Shown here piece by piece: positions 33,447 through 45,402 of a stretch of 64,000 nt of DNA. Origin of the DNA: Anthoceros angustus (lineage: Eukaryota > Streptophyta > Anthocerotopsida > Anthocerotales > Anthocerotaceae); NCBI GenBank assembly GCA_010909165.1, contig VJWM01000186.1:124001-188000 (forward strand). The letters are read 5' to 3'. The notes under the pieces were generated by a model that worked only from the letters and a program-made list of their open reading frames with translations, did no database searches and was not told the DNA's origin. The position numbers were made by a program, and so were the translations under genes. The number at the start of each line of letters is the position of its first letter. Within the stretch, counting starts at the first letter, position 1.

Positions 33447-36400
33447 ATGGCCTCCACGGTGCTCAGCGCCGGGTTTGTGGAGCTCTTCATTCCACTTGCG
33501 GCCGTATTCGGCATCGGTTTCGCGCTACTCCAATGGTTTTTAGTGTCCAAAATCAGCGTCACTCACTTCTCCTCGAACAATGGCTACTACGAAATCGAGG
33601 ACGGCGTCGACCAAACTAGCATCGTGGAGAAGTGTGCGGAGATCCAAGCGGCTATCTCCCTAGGTGAGTTTCTCTGTGTAGTTCTGCTCATTGCCTTCAT
33701 ACCTTTCCTGCAACTTTCTTCTTCCTATCTGTTTGTACATAGCACTCACGCCAAAACAGGTTCTGGATCTGAAGTTTGGAACCCCCAGTTTGCGAGCTGT
33801 GTGCGGATTCGCTGACTCTTTGAAGTTTGCTACTTTCAGGAGCCGAGTCATTTCTGCAGACGGAGTACAAGTACCTCTCATTTTTCATGCTTGCCTTCTC
33901 CATCCTCATTTTTCTGTTCCTTGGTTCAGTGGAAGGCTTCAATGCTGTTGCCCTCGCGAATGCCTTTTTCACTACTCTGGCATTTATACTGGGTGCCCTT
34001 ACTTCCACACTTTCTGGCTACCTGGGCATGAAGATAGCCACTTACGCCAATGCAAGGACAACTCTTGAAGCGAGAAAGGGCGTGGGCAAAGCCTTTGTGG
34101 TTGCGTTCCGCTCCGGATCTGTCATGGGATTTTTGTTGGCTTCAAATGGACTGCTTGTACTTTTCGTCACTATCCTTCTGTTCAGCTTGTTCTATGGCGA
34201 TGACTGGGTTGGTCTGTACGAGGCGATCACTGGCTACGGGCTTGGAGCGTCTTCAGTGGCTCTTTTTGGACGAGTTGGAGGTGGTATATACACGAAAGCC
34301 GCTGATGTCGGTGCGGACCTGGTTGGGAAAGTAGAGAGGAACATTCCCGAGGATGACCCAAGAAACCCTGCGGTTAGTTCTTTTGTCCTACGTTATATCG
34401 TGATTCGTTGGCCTCATTTTTCCCGGCAGTATGTATTTCATAGAGTTTCATGAAGAATTACTCATTTCTGTGTCTCCTGGCCAGGTTATTGCTGACAATG
34501 TTGGTGACAATGTGGGAGATATTGCTGGAATGGGAGCAGATCTGTTTGGGTCGTTTGCAGAGTCTTCGTGTGCAGCACTGGTCATTTCCTCCCTGTCATC
34601 TTTCGGAACGCAGAGGGACTTCGTAGCTATGAGCTACCCTCTCATGATTAGTGCATCTGGGATTTTTGTTTGTTTCTTCACCACTCTTGCTGCCACGGAC
34701 TGTTTTCCGGTTAAATCTGTGAAAGGCATTGAGCCCACTCTGAAGCGTCAGTTACTTATCTCAACGGTATTGATGACATTCGTCATTCTCCTTGTCTCTT
34801 TTGTTGCCCTCCCTGCTGAGTTCTCCATCAACATAGTTGGTGGATCTGCAAAGGCTGTTAAGAACTGGTGAGTATGCAAACATGGGCTTTCAGGACCACA
34901 GTGTCTTTATCCAGCACGCTGTTGAGACTAATGTTTAGCTGGGTTGTTGCAGGCACATTTTCTTCTGTGTGGGGTCCGGACTCTGGGCTGGCTTAATTAT
35001 TGGATATGTCACAGAGTACTTCACGAGCAATGCCTACAGGTCGTGTGGGTTTTGAATTTGCTGTTTCTGTCATTGGAATGCTTTTTGTTGAAGTATGCTC
35101 TCCCGAGCTTGCTATGCTTTTCTCTGTGTGTAAGCCTTTGCACTTGGTTGGAGTTTGTTTTTACACCTAATAAGGTATTGCAATTTTGACAGGCCTGTGC
35201 AGGAAGTTGCTGATTCTTGTCGCACTGGTGCTGCTACAAACATTATATTTGGGCTTGCCCTCGGTTACAAGTCTGTCATTATCCCAGTGTTTGCCATAGC
35301 GGCTGCAATCTATTTGAGTTTTAGCTTGGGAGGCATGTATGGGATTGCTGTTGCAGCTCTTGGAATGCTTAGTACAATGGCGACTGGCCTTGCTATTGAT
35401 GCGTATGGACCAATCAGTGATAACGCTGGTGGTATTGCTGAGATGGCTGGGATGGCCCACACCATCCGTGAGAGGACTGATGCTCTTGATGCGGCCGGAA
35501 ATACAACTGCTGCAATTGGAAAGGTACTTTCTTGTCTGGATGCTGCTTCTTATTTTCAGCTGGTTGGGGAAGAAATCTCGCTCACTCTTCAAGCTTTTCA
35601 ATGCAGGGATTTGCAATCGGGTCGGCTGCCCTGGTGTCCCTTGCTCTGTTTGGTGCATTCGTCAGCAGAGCAGGAATTGCTAGTGTTGATGTGATGCAGC
35701 CGAAGGAATTTATTGGTCTAATTGTTGGGGCTATGCTGCCATACTGGTTTTCGTGTCTCACCATGAAGAGTGTGGGTACGGCTGCTCTAGCCATGGTGGA
35801 GGAAGTGAGGAGGCAGTTCAAAGATACTCCTGGATTGTTGGAGGGGGATACTAAACCAGATTACAAAAAGTGTGTTCAGATCTCCACCGATGCTTCCCTC
35901 CGAGAGATGATTCCGCCGGGAGCACTTGTTATGTTGTCTCCGATCATTACTGGTTGGCTCTTCGGTGTGTCTACTCTTGCAGGGTTACTGGCTGGGGCTT
36001 TGGTGTCGGGCGTCCAGGTGATCATTTTGTCCAGGCTGGCAGATGTCAGTTGTTGTAGCTGTTTAGATTGGTATTGGCTTCTCGGGATCTCAATGCGAAA
36101 TTTCTCTTTTGCAGATAGCAATCTCCGCCTCTAACACCGGCGGTGCCTGGGACAATGCGAAGAAATACATTGAGGTACTTCGACGCCGTCTGCTCTGTTC
36201 TCTTCACTTGTTGTGGGTTTCTTTACTTTTTGGTTAATATCCAGTCACCATGGTATGCAGGCTGGGAATTCTGATCATGCAAAATCCCTTGGTCCCAAGG
36301 GGTCGGAAGCTCATAAAGCAGCCGTTATTGGAGACACCGTGGGGGATCCACTGAAGGACACGTCAGGCCCTTCGTTGAACATTCTCATCAAGCTGATGGC

Positions 36401-36464
36401 CGTGGAATCCTTAGTTTTAGCCCCGTTTTTTGCGACTCATGGTGGCATTTTGGTTCGAAACTAA
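33447..36464 (+). CDS. VHP1: Vacuolar H+-translocating pyrophosphatase, K+-dependent type I
   Basis: Eight exons: 33447-33663, 33840-34372, 34485-34867, 34953-35039, 35193-35523, 35607-36017, 36115-36174, 36261-36464. They join in frame to 741 aa (plant family about 760-770). The protein is a multi-span membrane pump that uses PPi hydrolysis to acidify the vacuole. The catalytic signature [11 protein letters not shown] is at 228-238, followed by the acidic motif [30 protein letters not shown] (from residue 509) has the Ala that marks the K+-dependent (AVP1-like) class rather than the Lys of the K+-independent class. A second acidic motif ([19 protein letters not shown]) lies near the C-terminus. 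The N-terminal loop is shorter than in seed plants and explains most of the length difference. All splice sites are GT-AG. Confidence 0.96.
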
Positions 36465-36784
36465 AAATGACTTTGCTCACCCCCTGGATGTTGGGCAACA
36501 GGTGCCCTCTCGATTGTAACGTCAAAGTCAGATTTTAAGTTCTGCCTTTTTTTATTCTTTTCTATCCTATAAGTCTCCACGTTCTTCTTTTTACAATCCA
36601 TCGAATTGAATTCTCGTCGGTATCTTCGGTACCGAACGTCCCACATCTCATGCGTACTAAGTAGACTTGGTTGAGTCATCGTCATCTGGCTATCCAAGTG
36701 TTGTTGAAAGGTTTCACATATTTCGTCATTTGAATATGGTACATGTAACTTGAATCCTATATATTCTTCGAGCTTGCCGCCCTT
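36465..36784. other. V-PPase 3' UTR and intergenic DNA
   Basis: No coding signal. It contains T-rich stretches around 36540-36560 and ends where the coiled-coil repeat of the adjacent retroelement begins. Confidence 0.5.
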
Positions 36785-36792
36785 GCCCTTGG

Positions 36793-37072
36793 AGCTATTG
36801 GAGGGTGGAGGCAGGTCATCGGTGAAGTAAGGAGCAGGATATCGCCGAGTTGGAGAGGGACTTGGTAGAAGCCAGCGCCAGGAGTTGGAGGGCCGGAAGG
36901 TGACCCTGGAGCTGCAGCTTCAGGTAACGGAGGAGCGGAATGGGATTCTCCAAGGGAGAATCGAGGATCACGAGCGGGAGATAGAGCGGCTCCAGCTTTG
37001 TTGGAGGGTGGAGGCAGGTCATCGGCGAAGTAAGGAGCAGGATATCGCCGAGTTGGAGAGGGACTTGGAAGA
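36793..37072. repeat. Direct repeat in coiled-coil ORF region
   Basis: A 74-base block starting TTGGAGGGTGGAGGCAGGTC appears at about 36793-36866 and 36999-37072 with few differences. The spacer (36867-36998) is nearly identical to 61007-61132, where the block is absent, so the first copy was probably joined secondarily. Confidence 0.8.
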
Positions 37073-37349
37073 AACCAGGAGCCGAGCGGAGCTGCCGGAA
37101 CGCCTGGAAAGAGATATGGTGGCCCTCCTGGCAAGGATGGACGGGGGAGAGAGAGCTCTGAGGGAAGAGCAAAAGTTGTTGGTCCGGCTGCGGAAGGTAG
37201 AAGGAGAACGCCGTTCCATGGCCAGCAAGTTGGCCGTGCTGCAGAGACAGCGGGAGGAGGAGCAAGTAGAGCAGCACCAAAGGATTCAGGAAGTGGCGGA
37301 GCGGCGGAGCGGCCTTGGCAGCCTTAAGCGACTCAGACTCACTATGTGA
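36885..37349 (+). CDS. Coiled-coil protein fragment of a Gypsy-type element
   Basis: A 154-codon frame made almost wholly of Glu, Arg, Leu and Gln heptads (for example ERNGILQGRIEDHEREIERL, then GERRSMASKLAVLQRQREEE). Prediction by eye is one long coiled coil. Its first third matches 61015-61132 at the end of the retroelement on the right of the window. Downstream frames (37405-38190) are broken and Pro/Glu/Gly-rich. The fragment lies upstream of a candidate LTR (about 38243), so it appears to be the 3' end of an accessory ORF placed after pol. Its function is unknown; a Gag- or Env-like structural or packaging role is only a guess. Confidence 0.55.
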   Translation: MEGRKVTLELQLQVTEERNGILQGRIEDHEREIERLQLCWRVEAGHRRSKEQDIAELERDLEETRSRAELPERLERDMVALLARMDGGERALREEQKLLVRLRKVEGERRSMASKLAVLQRQREEEQVEQHQRIQEVAERRSGLGSLKRLRLTM

Positions 37350-37844
37350 CCTTGACGGAAATCAAAAGGGCAACCCAACACGCCTGGGGCTGCTGAGGAC
37401 CGAGGCATGAGTATCGGGTGCTCCGCGCCCATGTGGAGGAGGCCATTCAGCAGGTCGACTCCGACTTCGCATATTATCATGCGGAGCTCCTCAAGGCGGT
37501 GGAGGTAGTGCCCCACGCAGGGCAAATTGAAGGGCCACCAGAAGAGTCGGAAGGAGGGTGGAGAGACGCGGCCTGGGGGATAGTGCCGCCATAGGAACCC
37601 TGGGGCGCCGTTCGGGGACGAGAGTAGTAGCGGGGAAGGAGAGCACCCGAACGAGAGGGATACGGCGGACACCACACGACAAGAGGTAAGTCCGTCGCAC
37701 ACCACAAGGAAAGAAGGAGAGGGGGTTCCCGAGCGGGTCAAGGGAGGAGAAGCCCAGGGGGATATGGGACAAGAAGGGGGTTCGGTGGGTGAACACGGAC
37801 CCCCGGAGAATGCTCTGGACGAGGATGTCCATGAACCCGCGAGC

Positions 37845-37940
37845 CCAGACCCCGAGGTCCGGACTCCGGAAGCGAGGCCGGACCCGAGGTCCGAACTCCG
37901 GAAGCGAGGCCGGACCCCGAGGTCCGGACTCCGGAGGGGG
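37845..37940. repeat. 33-bp tandem repeat, about three copies
   Basis: The unit CCCGAGGTCCGGACTCCGGA plus AGCGAGGCCGGA recurs at 37851, about 37883 and about 37916. In one frame it encodes an 11-residue Pro/Glu/Arg unit. Confidence 0.8.
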
Positions 37941-38242
37941 AAGGGGTGAGTGAGGATCAGTCTCAACCCATCCCGGCAGAATGGGTTCCGAGTGGACCCA
38001 CAGGGCAAGGACCCACCAGCACGCCAAGAGACGGCGAGGAGGAGGACTTGGTGGTCACTGCGGTTGTCAGGCCGCCGCCAGTATCGCAGCCTGACAAAGT
38101 CTCGGGCAAAAGGAGGGCCCCCGCATCGCGGATCATCCAATTGGGTGCAGTGCAGGCGAGATTGGGGGCGCCAGAAGGAATCCTGCAATCATGACCCCCA
38201 CCAAGACATAGATAGGAAAGCTAGGGAAGATAGGGGGTTGCG

Positions 38243-38900
38243 TGCTAGGTCCCAGTGAGCTGGATGTCAGCTTAGAATAGGAGTGTAATAAAGGCGCCCC
38301 CTCAGGGCGTAGTATAAGAGGGCGGACGCCGCTCCAGTAAAACATCTTTCTTTTGGGGTTGATACCGCGTTATCATTGCAGACCCTTGTGTGTCCTTCGC
38401 TAACGCGAGTCCTGAGTCACTAAGCGAGCAAGACTACTCCGGAGAGACTGATCCAGGTCTTGGTGACGGACCCTAATGTGTGGTGGTGTGTGTGTACAGG
38501 CGCAGATGACCAGGGACCCTTGCTCCTCCAGAACAGGAGACCGACATCGGACGGACCGAGAGGGCATGCAGAGCCCGTACGGAGGGACCTGGTTGATTGA
38601 CTGCAGAGGTCCGTGGCCACGCAGGCCCACCCACGATTTCCAACTGGTAATGTGTGTAGTGAGCATGGTAGGAGGAGCGGACTAGTAGAGACGTAAGACG
38701 GACTGGTAGGAAACAGACGTAAACGAGTCCTTAAACATTTGGCCATGCCGGGCCTATCCGGTGGACGCTTAGAAGTAACTAGGAAGTGAAAACGATCGCG
38801 TTGGGGTCTCGGATAGGAATCCTTCCCGACGACGGGGTGAGAATCGGGCCACGAACGTGTGAAACGGAACGAATCATTCCCTTGGGAACGGACCCCTTAC
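38243..38900 (+). repeat. Candidate Gypsy LTR, left part (interrupted by Copia)
   Basis: A purine-rich run (GGGAAGATAGGGGG, about 38227-38240) precedes it, as a polypurine tract would. Downstream it carries an AATAAA word (about 38286) and a TATA-like GTATAAGAG (38312). The Copia array is inserted at 38901. Beyond it the sequence continues at 51616 to a CA end at 51672, directly followed by a primer-binding-like site. Joined, the LTR would be about 715 bp. The left boundary is uncertain and no second copy in the window confirms it. Confidence 0.5.
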
Positions 38901-39072
38901 TGTTAGCGCAGGAGTTAAACCTAACGCACAGTTAATAATCTTTATGTTATATGGATTAGGGTTGTCTTAGTGAATAGACACGTACATAGTATTTAAACGA
39001 TTTTGTTATGCTCATTATTGCAATTTTACTATCAGAGTTTTCTCTACGCTCTCGCTCCGCTCAACCTTCTTA
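38901..39072 (+). repeat. Copia 5' LTR
   Basis: Starts TGTTAGCGCAGGAG and ends CAACCTTCTTA, 172 bp. It is short for a Copia LTR and has TA rather than CA at its end. It carries GTATTTAAACG as a probable TATA-like site near 38989-38999. Confidence 0.9.
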
Positions 39073-39085
39073 TGGTATCAGAGCC
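39073..39085 (+). promoter_or_regulatory. Copia primer-binding site (first copy)
   Basis: TGGTATCAGAGCC directly follows the LTR; it is complementary to the 3' end of initiator tRNA-Met, the usual Copia primer. The same word recurs at 45358-45370 after the middle LTR. Confidence 0.92.
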
Positions 39086-39116
39086 ATGCTTTGGTTCTTG
39101 AGTGATTCTCTTAAAA

Positions 39117-39747
39117 ATGCCGAGAGTAATATCTAATAGAGGTTCACGTTCTGGTGGATCATCACAAAGACAACGTCGTGAGGGACGTCCACCAAGACAT
39201 AACACAGCACCAGTACCTTTTGATACGGTGCTTGACCTTTATGAACACGATTACCCTCGTCTTTGGCAGCAGCGATTCATTGCTCAAAGCGATACCACAC
39301 AGCCCATCTTGGGAGTTGAATAGAAACCAACAAATTGACAGGCTCTGAGGCGTTGCCACAGAAGGGGACAGAATCCCGACCTATTCTACAGCCCTCCAAC
39401 AAATTCAGATCCGCCTCGACATTCGACCGCCTGACTCGAATCTTCCGTCGGCCCCACACACACAAAGACAAAACCGCTGGTCAAACAGTGTCACTGATAG
39501 AGCACATGCTATTCTGATTCGTGTGGAAAAAGTGTTGTCCCTATCACTTTCCAACCAGGAGATTCTCAAGAACAGAGTGGAGACTCTTGATGCTGACACA
39601 GAGCAAGCAATTTCAACTTGCAAGAATGAAATTCAGAGGGACATCAATGACTTATCTGAATTCTTGCGAATGATGCACCTAAAAATCCAGGATTTGGAGC
39701 TTGGGTGCTCACATGCTGATGATGATCAGCCCATTCTTGCTTTGTGA
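39117..39747 (+). pseudogene. Extra 5' ORF of Copia copy A
   Basis: Begins ATG with a basic N-terminus (RGSRSGGSSQRQRREGRP, then FDTVLDLYEHDYPRLW). After frame breaks it ends as a helical, coiled-coil-like stretch (LSNQEILKNRVETLDADTEQ, then STCKNEIQRDINDLSEFLRM). It lies between the primer site and gag, where most Copia elements have no ORF. About 400 bases and a good splice acceptor (TTTGCTGTCTTTTAG, about 40213-40227) separate it from the gag ATG (40234), so it may be spliced to gag. Function unknown. Confidence 0.5.
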
Positions 39748-40233
39748 GATCTTCCGCTGCCATTGAGCGGAGCGCCCTGGAGCAGGAGCACTTTTCTGCT
39801 CAGATCTGAAGCGTCACCTTTCCGACGGTGCCTTTTCGTTTAATCTCTCTTCCTGTGTGCTGATAGGTTCTCGTGTAGAGTTGCACCTGTTCACAGTCAA
39901 GGGACATGACAGTTAGGGTTTTTATTTTTGAGCATATTTTCTTGTGACTTTAAATGTCATGCAAATGTTGGTCTGAAACCCTAACGACGTAACTTAAACG
40001 TTCTTCTTGAAAGGAGGTGTCTGTTCACACCTGCGCACCTAGGAAGGTGGATGAGGGAGCTAGCCTGTGAGGGATTAGATACGTCTGTATTTACCCCCCC
40101 TCAGGCTGTCACCCTCGCCCAACCCCCTGGACACGCATTGTTAGTCTGCAAGAGACATAGTCTAGCAGCTTGAGCATAAGAGCACTTACCTGTCCAGCAA
40201 CTACCATAGTTTTTTGCTGTCTTTTAGGTGCCT

Positions 40234-41090
40234 TATGTCCACAGCTCCTCAGCTGAATGCATTGATCAACAGCTTCAATAACTTGAGCCTGCAACCCAAA
40301 CCCCAGATCAACATGGCCACTCATTTTGTCTCTTTTAGTTCAGATGTATAGGACAAGGACAGGTTTAGAGGTACTGGCTACTCAATCTGGCGTGTCCGGA
40401 TGAAAACCATACTTACCGCTCGTGGTGTCTGGTCTAGTGTTGATGGTTCTCTCACGAGCGACCCACAATCTAAACGATGAGTATGCCAAGTGGGAGCACA
40501 ATAATGGAGTTGCTATGGGTCATTGTCAATAATGGATGCCGCACTTATCCCTAATGTAGAATTTCTTGCAACGGAGGACATCCGGGATCACCGGAAAAGA
40601 CCTATCACACCACCACAATGGCTACATTGTCACCGCATGGAATTCTACACTTTACGCATGAAGGAAGGAGACAAAATGGCGCACATACCAGCAAGTTTCG
40701 CCACCTTGAGCACAAATTCATCCATCACCAAAACACAAATGGAGTCGAAGCTATCTCCCAACTCCTCACCACCGCCACCCTCTTATCAATCTTTCATAAG
40801 TTTCAGATCCCATTGTCATGCCGCATACCGGTAGCTAATACCATGGAGGACACGATCGGAGCTCTCTACCAAGAAGAGCAAACTCGTTTAGCATCAATCG
40901 GTTTGCACAAGCAATCCAAAGGGAAAAGGTCTTGTGAATTTTCGCCCTAAAGGAAAGGGCAAATTCGGAGGAAATTTCGTGACAAGCCAAGGATAGGATC
41001 AATCTTCAAGTTCTAAACGACTGCACATGCAACTGTGGCATACAGCCCTTGGGCACGAGTGTCGCAAGCGTAAAGTCGGAGCCCTGAGGC
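40234..41090 (+). pseudogene. Copia gag, copy A, degraded
   Basis: Starts with ATG at 40234 (STAPQLNALINSFNNLSLQP). It parallels the better-preserved copy at 46461-47372 but has more than ten short deletions, several removing the zinc-knuckle codons. A TAG interrupts it near 40347. Confidence 0.75.
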
Positions 41091-44000
41091 TAAACTGCTG
41101 CAAGTGTTGCGATGAAGGACAAACTGCTGAAAAGGCGCCGCTTAAGATCCTCACCATATGTTTGTCAAGCTCGACACATGATGATGAGAGCTGGTACCTC
41201 GACTCGGGCTACCACACACATGCAAAAGAGGGAGTTGTTTACCTCACTCAACCTTGTTCATGTCCATGAAAAGGTACTCCTTGGTGATGAGCGGTCTAGA
41301 ACTGTGCATATTGAAGGCGAGGCACGTGTGTTTTCCATCCGAAGATAACAGACCTCACCATCGAAGATGTTCTCTTCGTACCTAGCATGGCTAAAAACCT
41401 CATGTCGATGAGTCGCTCATGCGTCTCGCACCTTCACTATGTATCGATTCTAAGCAATCGCTTGTTTTATAGAAAGGAATCTCCTAGTAGGTGTGTCTTT
41501 AAGGATTTTAGATAACTCCCTTTACCGCTTGGACATAACCTGCTCACAGAAGCTAGTCAACATGTTGTACACTCCACGGTACCCTTCACTCCCCGAGGCG
41601 AAGTCTTTGTGGCATGCGAGACTAGGACATGTGAACAGACGAAAATTGATTGATATGTCCATTACAGTGTCACAGAGAACCCCGCCCAAGTGTTTTAAAA
41701 TTTACCTCAATGTGAGTCGTGCATTCTAGCTAAGCGGAAGGAATTACCCTTTCCGAATGCACTGCACAGAGCCACACAAGTACTTGAGTTAGTCCATGCG
41801 AGATATCTCGGGCAAGATCCATTCCCCATCTTTGGGTGGATCTCAATACTTCTTCACATTAACGGATGATTATAGTAGGTATACATGGACATTTCCCATG
41901 CTCAAGAGTGAAACTTTTGAGTATTTTAAGGAGGCTTCAAATCGCAAAGGCAATGGAATCTTTGGTCAAAACTCTAAGGATCGACAATGGCACGGAGTTC
42001 GTCAACTCATCTTTTGACGCCTTTCCGGGAGCATGGAATTCTCAGCATTGCCCCTACACACCCCAATGTAATGGTGTGTCGAACGCAAAAATCAAACTCG
42101 CTCGGGATGACTAGGAGCATGCTCATCGGTTTACCTCAAGGTTATTAGGCGGAGGTGGTGATAAAGAACCTACATCCTTAACGGGATATTGACAAGTTCA
42201 GTTCCCAACAAAACACCTTATGAGGTCTTTTGGCGCAAGAAACCATCAACGCTACATCTGCGGGTGTTTGGATCTGCATTTGCTTACATACATTGAGAAA
42301 AGGCGGAAACTTGACCCTCGAGCACAAGGTTTGCGTTTTGTTGGGTACAGATAACTAAAGCCTACAAGCTGTACAATCCTAAATCTGGATCCATGTTGCT
42401 TGCTCGGAGTGTGACTTTCCTTGAGCCACAAGCCCCTGCTCCACAATCCTATCTGAGGAGATACTTGATTGAACATCTCTGAAAAACCAGACCTGGATGA
42501 CTTGGAGAATGAGGGGGCTGCTTCCACTTACCCTCTTGACGATATGGATCCTGAAGATATTGTCCCGGTGGAGGATTTCGCAGTTGAACCTGCCGATGAT
42601 GTTGCTGCCGATGATCAACCACCTCCTGCACTTGATGTGCCTCACCCTGATGTTGCTGCTGGTCATCATGACAATTTCAATCTGCAGGATGACCCGGATA
42701 TTGACTTGGGCGATCACTACCCTCCAGATGATGAGGGGGATGCTCTCCCCATTCCAGACAACGAGGTGGATGCTCTTAATGCGCTTGATGATCATGTTGA
42801 TGCTGCCCCTGCTGACGAGCCACCGGCAGAGGAGCCTGTACTTCGACGTTCTACTCGTCACAGGCCCCCTCCCGACCAATGGGCAGAGCCCCGCTACCAG
42901 TCTATTGATTTTCGTAAAACCTCTTTTGCTAAAGTTGCTACCTTGGCTACTGCTAGCCCTGATATTCCAGATGAGCCTACCACTTTACAGCAGGCCTTTA
43001 CTGGTCCACAGAGTGAACAGTGGAAGGCTGCAGTGGAGGACGAGTACCAATCTCTCATTAAAAACGAGACTTGGGCACTTGCAGACCTCCCACCTGGAAG
43101 AAAGGCAATCAGCTGTAAGTGGGTTTTTAAAATCAAGCTTAATGCACAAGGACAAGTGGCGAGATACAAAGCAAGGCTCGTGGCTCGTGGGTTTACCCAA
43201 GTTGAAGGTCTCGACTACCAAGAGACTTTCTCTCCGTCGTTCGACGCTTGATCCATAAGAATCCTTCTTGCATATGTCAATTTGATCTGGACTTACAAAG
43301 AAATGGATGTTTGCACGGCTTTCTTATATGGTGCCCTTGAAGAAGAGCTGTATATGTTGCAGCTACGAAGACAAGCGGCACCGAACAAAGTGTTAAAGCT
43401 CAAGTGCATATACGGTTTGAAACAAAGCGGTCCGGTACTTTACAATGCACGTGTACCGATCGATCGATTTCATCAAAATGCACCGAAAGAACGTGTACAA
43501 GCTCACACAAGGAGTTTCGATCGTCATCCCGGCTCTTTATGTGGATGACGTCATATTTGCTACAAGCGATCAAAAGGTCAGCAAGAAGTGTGAAGGACAA
43601 ACTCATGATTCGACATGAAAGACATAGGGGAACTTAACTGTCTTGGAATACAACCGCTTCGTGTAAGGGAAGAAGGGTTACTCTTTATCCACCAAAAGAT
43701 AAGTACATAAATGAGATACTCAAGCGATTCAACCTTGACGAGGCCGGGCCACCACCACTCCTTATGCTTGTACAAAATCGACATGCCGCGCCACAACTGC
43801 GAAATTGGACATGCAGGACATACCTTACAGGCATCTTTGTGGGGTCCCTAATTTCTTGAACCGGACGCCCGACATAGATTGTTAGCAAGGCCATAGTTCT
43901 TAGAAAATCTGCTAGGGTACACCGGTAGTCCAAGAGAATATTTCGTTATCTCAAAGGTACTCACAAGTATGGACTTATGTACAAGAGCAGGACAAAAACA

Positions 44001-44461
44001 ACTTATCTTGAGGGCTTCTTGATGCCGGGCGTCAGTTGATTCACGCAGGAGCCTATCCACGTATTGCTATCTGCTAGGTTCAGCAGATCACATGGAGCTG
44101 CAAAAGGTCTGCCCCGAGTTCTTAAGCGAGTACAAGTCTTTAATCAAGAAAAGAGGCTGAATGGGAACGCAGTTTTCTCAAGGACTTGGGACAGCCGCAG
44201 GAGAAACCAACCCTTGTGCTCTGCGACAACACTGCAGCCCTTAAGTTAGTTGAAAGCTCGAAATTCCATGCTCGAACGAAGCACATTGAAGTGCAACATC
44301 ATTACATACGGGATGTGGTTCACAGAGGTATCCTTAAATTGGATTACATACAGACAGATGAGAACACTGCTGACATCCTTACGAAAGGATTGTCTAAGTA
44401 CAAGCACTACTATCATATGGACGACATGGGACTGCGGGATTATTCTGCCTATTTCGAGTGA
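41091..44461 (+). pseudogene. Copia pol, copy A (PR-IN-RT-RH)
   Basis: Protease fragment with SWYLDSGYHT (about 41190). GAG-pre-integrase word SLWHARLGHVNRRKLIDM (about 41607-41660). Integrase core words SQYFFTLTDDYSRYTWTFPM (about 41840-41900) and a later GTEFVNSS. The linker and RT N-terminus are well preserved at 42469-43251 (WKAAVEDEYQSL, KWVFKIKLNAQGQVARYKAR, GFTQVEGLDYQETFSP). RT then degrades with many deletions through 43250-44080. The YVDD region is frameshifted near 43540. RNase H resumes at 44186-44461 (LVLCDNTAALKLVESSKFHA, HIEVQHHYIRD, TDENTADILTKGLSKYKHYY). It is non-functional as assembled. Confidence 0.85.
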
Positions 44462-45188
44462 CAGTTTCTTATCTGGAGGTGTTGAAGGTGGGTGGGAGCC
44501 TTTTGCTTCCTGATGATTCATTAAACTTGCCACTCCCGGCGGATGGTTGAGCTCACAAGGAACGCGATGGCCGCCATGAACCCTCACTCACAGCACATGG
44601 AACAGGAGCAGGTGGATGAAGCGTCCACGACCTACTTAATCACCTGGCTGCCTGTGCTCTGGGCAGCCCTACTCCTCATCCCTCAGTTTGCTGAGCATCT
44701 TCGCTACACCCTCCAGTTGCTCCACCAGCTTTGCTTGCCCTCCTTGTCTTTAGCGGTGTGGGTAGGTTGACGACTTCTTCTGCCATCTTGCCCCACACAA
44801 GTGAAATATTCAGCTCCACGTGGTATCCACCAATGCGTGTGTGCTGGCCGGTGCAGTAGCGGTTCTCCCACTCCCAGCCTCTAGCCATATCCTCCCGGGA
44901 CGCCGTTTTGGGCAACCGAACTGAGTTGTGAATCCACAGAATCCACAGAATCCACAGACGCGTAAGGATGAAGAGCGCGAGTTGAGATTTGGCGGTGAGC
45001 ACAGCCAGATGGAGCTCCATCCTTATAGTCGCGGCCTTGATTGCGATCGTGTCGGATCGCCACCCAACCACCGGGTTACGCCTGCCGCGAGCGAGAGACC
45101 TGCTCTCGTGACGACCACCGCCTGGTTCTAGTGAGAAGTCCTTCGCTGTGGTTTCGTGTTTTGCTTAACCGTGGTTAGTTTAAGAGGG
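44462..45188 (-). other. Post-pol region of Copia copy A with antisense ORF
   Basis: Between pol and the middle LTR, a minus-strand frame (44676-45071, 131 codons) contains MARGWEWENRYCTGQHTRIG and YHVELNISLVWGKMAEEV. The matching minus-strand frames in copy B (50944-51320) keep the same words despite indels. It has no recognised domain. A polypurine tract (AAGAGGG, 45182-45188) ends the region. Confidence 0.4.
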
Positions 45189-45357
45189 TGTTAGCGCAGG
45201 AGTTAAACCTAACGCATTAATAATCTTTATGTTATATGGATTAGGGTTGTCTTAGTGAATAGACACGTACATAGTATTTAAACGATTTTGTTATGCTCAT
45301 TATTGCAATTTTACTATCAGAGTTTTCTCTACGCTCTCGCTCCGCTCAACCTTCTTA
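45189..45357 (+). repeat. Copia middle LTR, shared by both copies
   Basis: 169 bp, nearly identical to the outer LTRs; it lacks a few bases after AACGCA compared with them. It is followed by the second primer site TGGTATCAGAGCC. Confidence 0.9.
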
Positions 45358-45402
45358 TGGTATCAGAGCCATGCTTTGGTTCTTGAGTGATTCTCTTAAA
45401 AA

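Noticed and set aside
37286-38188. Minus-strand 300-codon ORF
   Set aside because: Shadow of the Pro/Glu/Arg-rich plus-strand region with tandem 33-bp units; no motifs and unusual composition.
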